DNA of 7,981 bases from Betaproteobacteria bacterium (GTDB lineage Bacteria > Pseudomonadota > Gammaproteobacteria > Burkholderiales > Rhodocyclaceae), in contig JAGWUW010000107.1 of NCBI GenBank assembly GCA_028868235.1, forward strand, positions 1-7,981, in the 5' to 3' direction. How positions within the stretch are numbered: the first letter of the stretch is position 1; every line of letters starts with the position of its first letter. The position numbers were made by a program, and so were the translations under genes. Positions 7,243-7,981 of this stretch are shown one piece after another. Under the pieces are notes generated by a model. It was not told the origin of the DNA. It was given only the letters and a program-made list of their open reading frames with translations, and made no database searches.

Positions 7243-7250
7243 ATATACCG

Positions 7251-7981
7251 ATGCACGCGAAGCTTTCCGTTGTTGCCCTCTCCGTTGTTGCCGCCTTTGC
7301 CCTCTCATCTTGTGGTCAAAAGGAAGAGCCAAAACAGGTAGTACCCGCTGCATCGGCCGCCAAGCCAGAAGTCGTGGTCAAGCTCGGGCATGTTGCGCCG
7401 ATGACCGGTCCGCAGGCCCACCTCGGCAAGGACAACGAGAATGGTGCCCTTCTGGCCATTGAGGAACTGAATGCCAAGGGTATGGAAATCGGCGGGGCTA
7501 AGGTCAAATTCGAGTTGATGGCCGAAGACGATGCCGCCGACCCGAAGCAGGGTGCCATCGTGGCGCAGAAGTTGGTCGATGCCAAGGTTAACGGCGTCAT
7601 TGGCCACCTGAACTCGGGGACTACTATCCCCGCCTCCAAACTGTACTCCGACGCCGGTATTCCGCAGATTTCCGGCTCAGCCACCAATCCAAAATATACC
7701 CAGCAGGGCTTCAAGACGGCCTTCCGCGTGATGGCCAACGATATCCAGCAGGGTAAGGTGCTCGGTGAATTCGCCGCCAAACAGGGCGTCAAGACCGTGG
7801 CTATTGTCGACGACCGCACCGCCTACGGGCAGGGGCTGGCCGACGAGTTCAAGAAGGCCGCCGAAACATCCGGTCTCAAGGTCGTTGCTACCGAATACAC
7901 CAATGATAAGGCCACCGACTTCAAGGCCATCCTGACCAAGATTAAGTCTACCAAGGCCGATCTGGTCTTCTATGGTGGTAT
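7251..7981 (+). CDS. LivJ/LivK-type ABC-transporter substrate-binding lipoprotein (partial, C-terminus beyond the window)
   Basis: Periplasmic binding protein of the branched-chain amino acid type; 243 codons are visible. The N-terminus is a lipoprotein signal peptide (Lys4, hydrophobic residues 5-18, lipobox L18-S-S-C21), with Gly after the Cys. A Lys/Glu/Pro/Ala-rich linker follows. The mature domain starts with 'VKLGHVAPMTGPQAHLGKD' (about 44-62). 'NSGTTIPAS' (121-129) and 'SGSATN' (141-146) correspond to ligand-contact loops of E. coli LivJ. 'AIVDDRTAYGQGL' is typical of the hinge and second lobe. The start is set by the AGGAG site. E. coli LivJ is a soluble periplasmic protein, whereas this one appears lipid-anchored. 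The ligand could be a branched-chain or aromatic amino acid, an aromatic acid or an amide; sequence alone does not decide. The permease and ATPase genes would be expected to the right. Confidence 0.95.
   Translation, partial: MHAKLSVVALSVVAAFALSSCGQKEEPKQVVPAASAAKPEVVVKLGHVAPMTGPQAHLGKDNENGALLAIEELNAKGMEIGGAKVKFELMAEDDAADPKQGAIVAQKLVDAKVNGVIGHLNSGTTIPASKLYSDAGIPQISGSATNPKYTQQGFKTAFRVMANDIQQGKVLGEFAAKQGVKTVAIVDDRTAYGQGLADEFKKAAETSGLKVVATEYTNDKATDFKAILTKIKSTKADLVFYGG

Noticed and set aside
7316..7819. Minus-strand open frames opposite the binding-protein gene
   Set aside because: They are antisense to a clear LivJ-type gene and have no domain or start signal.
1..7981. CRISPR array, insertion sequence, tRNA, riboswitch or phage-defence cassette
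   Set aside because: No regularly spaced repeats, transposase motifs, terminal inverted repeats or tRNA cloverleaf were seen. The window is almost fully occupied by housekeeping-type coding sequence.

Overview
The window looks like an ordinary chromosomal segment from a GC-rich Gram-negative bacterium. A betaproteobacterium close to Rhodocyclales (Azonexus, Dechloromonas or Aromatoleum-like) is most likely. This assignment is inferred from the gene content: a long one-chain indolepyruvate ferredoxin oxidoreductase, a LivJ-type lipoprotein binding protein, a histidine kinase with an 'SHDLRQPLHAL' H-box, and a FeeM-like acyltransferase fused to PilZ. No mobile element, tRNA, rRNA or CRISPR array is visible.

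Layout: four genes lie on the minus strand and one on the plus strand. Reading the minus strand from the right: (a) 7130-5832, a FeeM/GNAT-type N-acyltransferase with a C-terminal PilZ domain; (b) a 142-base gap with a weak terminator-like hairpin and two further small stem-loops; (c) 5689-2249, an intact 1146-residue indolepyruvate:ferredoxin oxidoreductase with IorA and IorB fused; (d) 2239-1490, a membrane-anchored class I SAM methyltransferase; (e) 1483 to beyond the left edge, a dCache-type membrane sensor histidine kinase cut off inside its ATPase domain. Genes c, d and e are separated by only 9 and 6 bases and all lie in one reading frame, so they almost certainly form one operon. On the plus strand, starting at 7251 and running off the right edge, is a branched-chain/aromatic amino-acid type ABC-transporter binding lipoprotein. 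It is divergent from the PilZ gene across a 120-base promoter region.

How the genes may work together (inference): the binding protein would capture hydrophobic amino acids or related acids for an ABC importer encoded downstream. The oxidoreductase would convert the aryl-pyruvates made by transamination into aryl-acetyl-CoA, with reduced ferredoxin as a by-product. The co-transcribed kinase may sense a periplasmic ligand linked to this metabolism. The role of the methyltransferase in the operon is unknown. The FeeM-PilZ protein is probably a separate unit that links N-acyl amino acid (or related acyl-lipid) synthesis to cyclic-di-GMP. It is the most unusual protein here. I did not see a clearly new multi-gene defence or mobile system.
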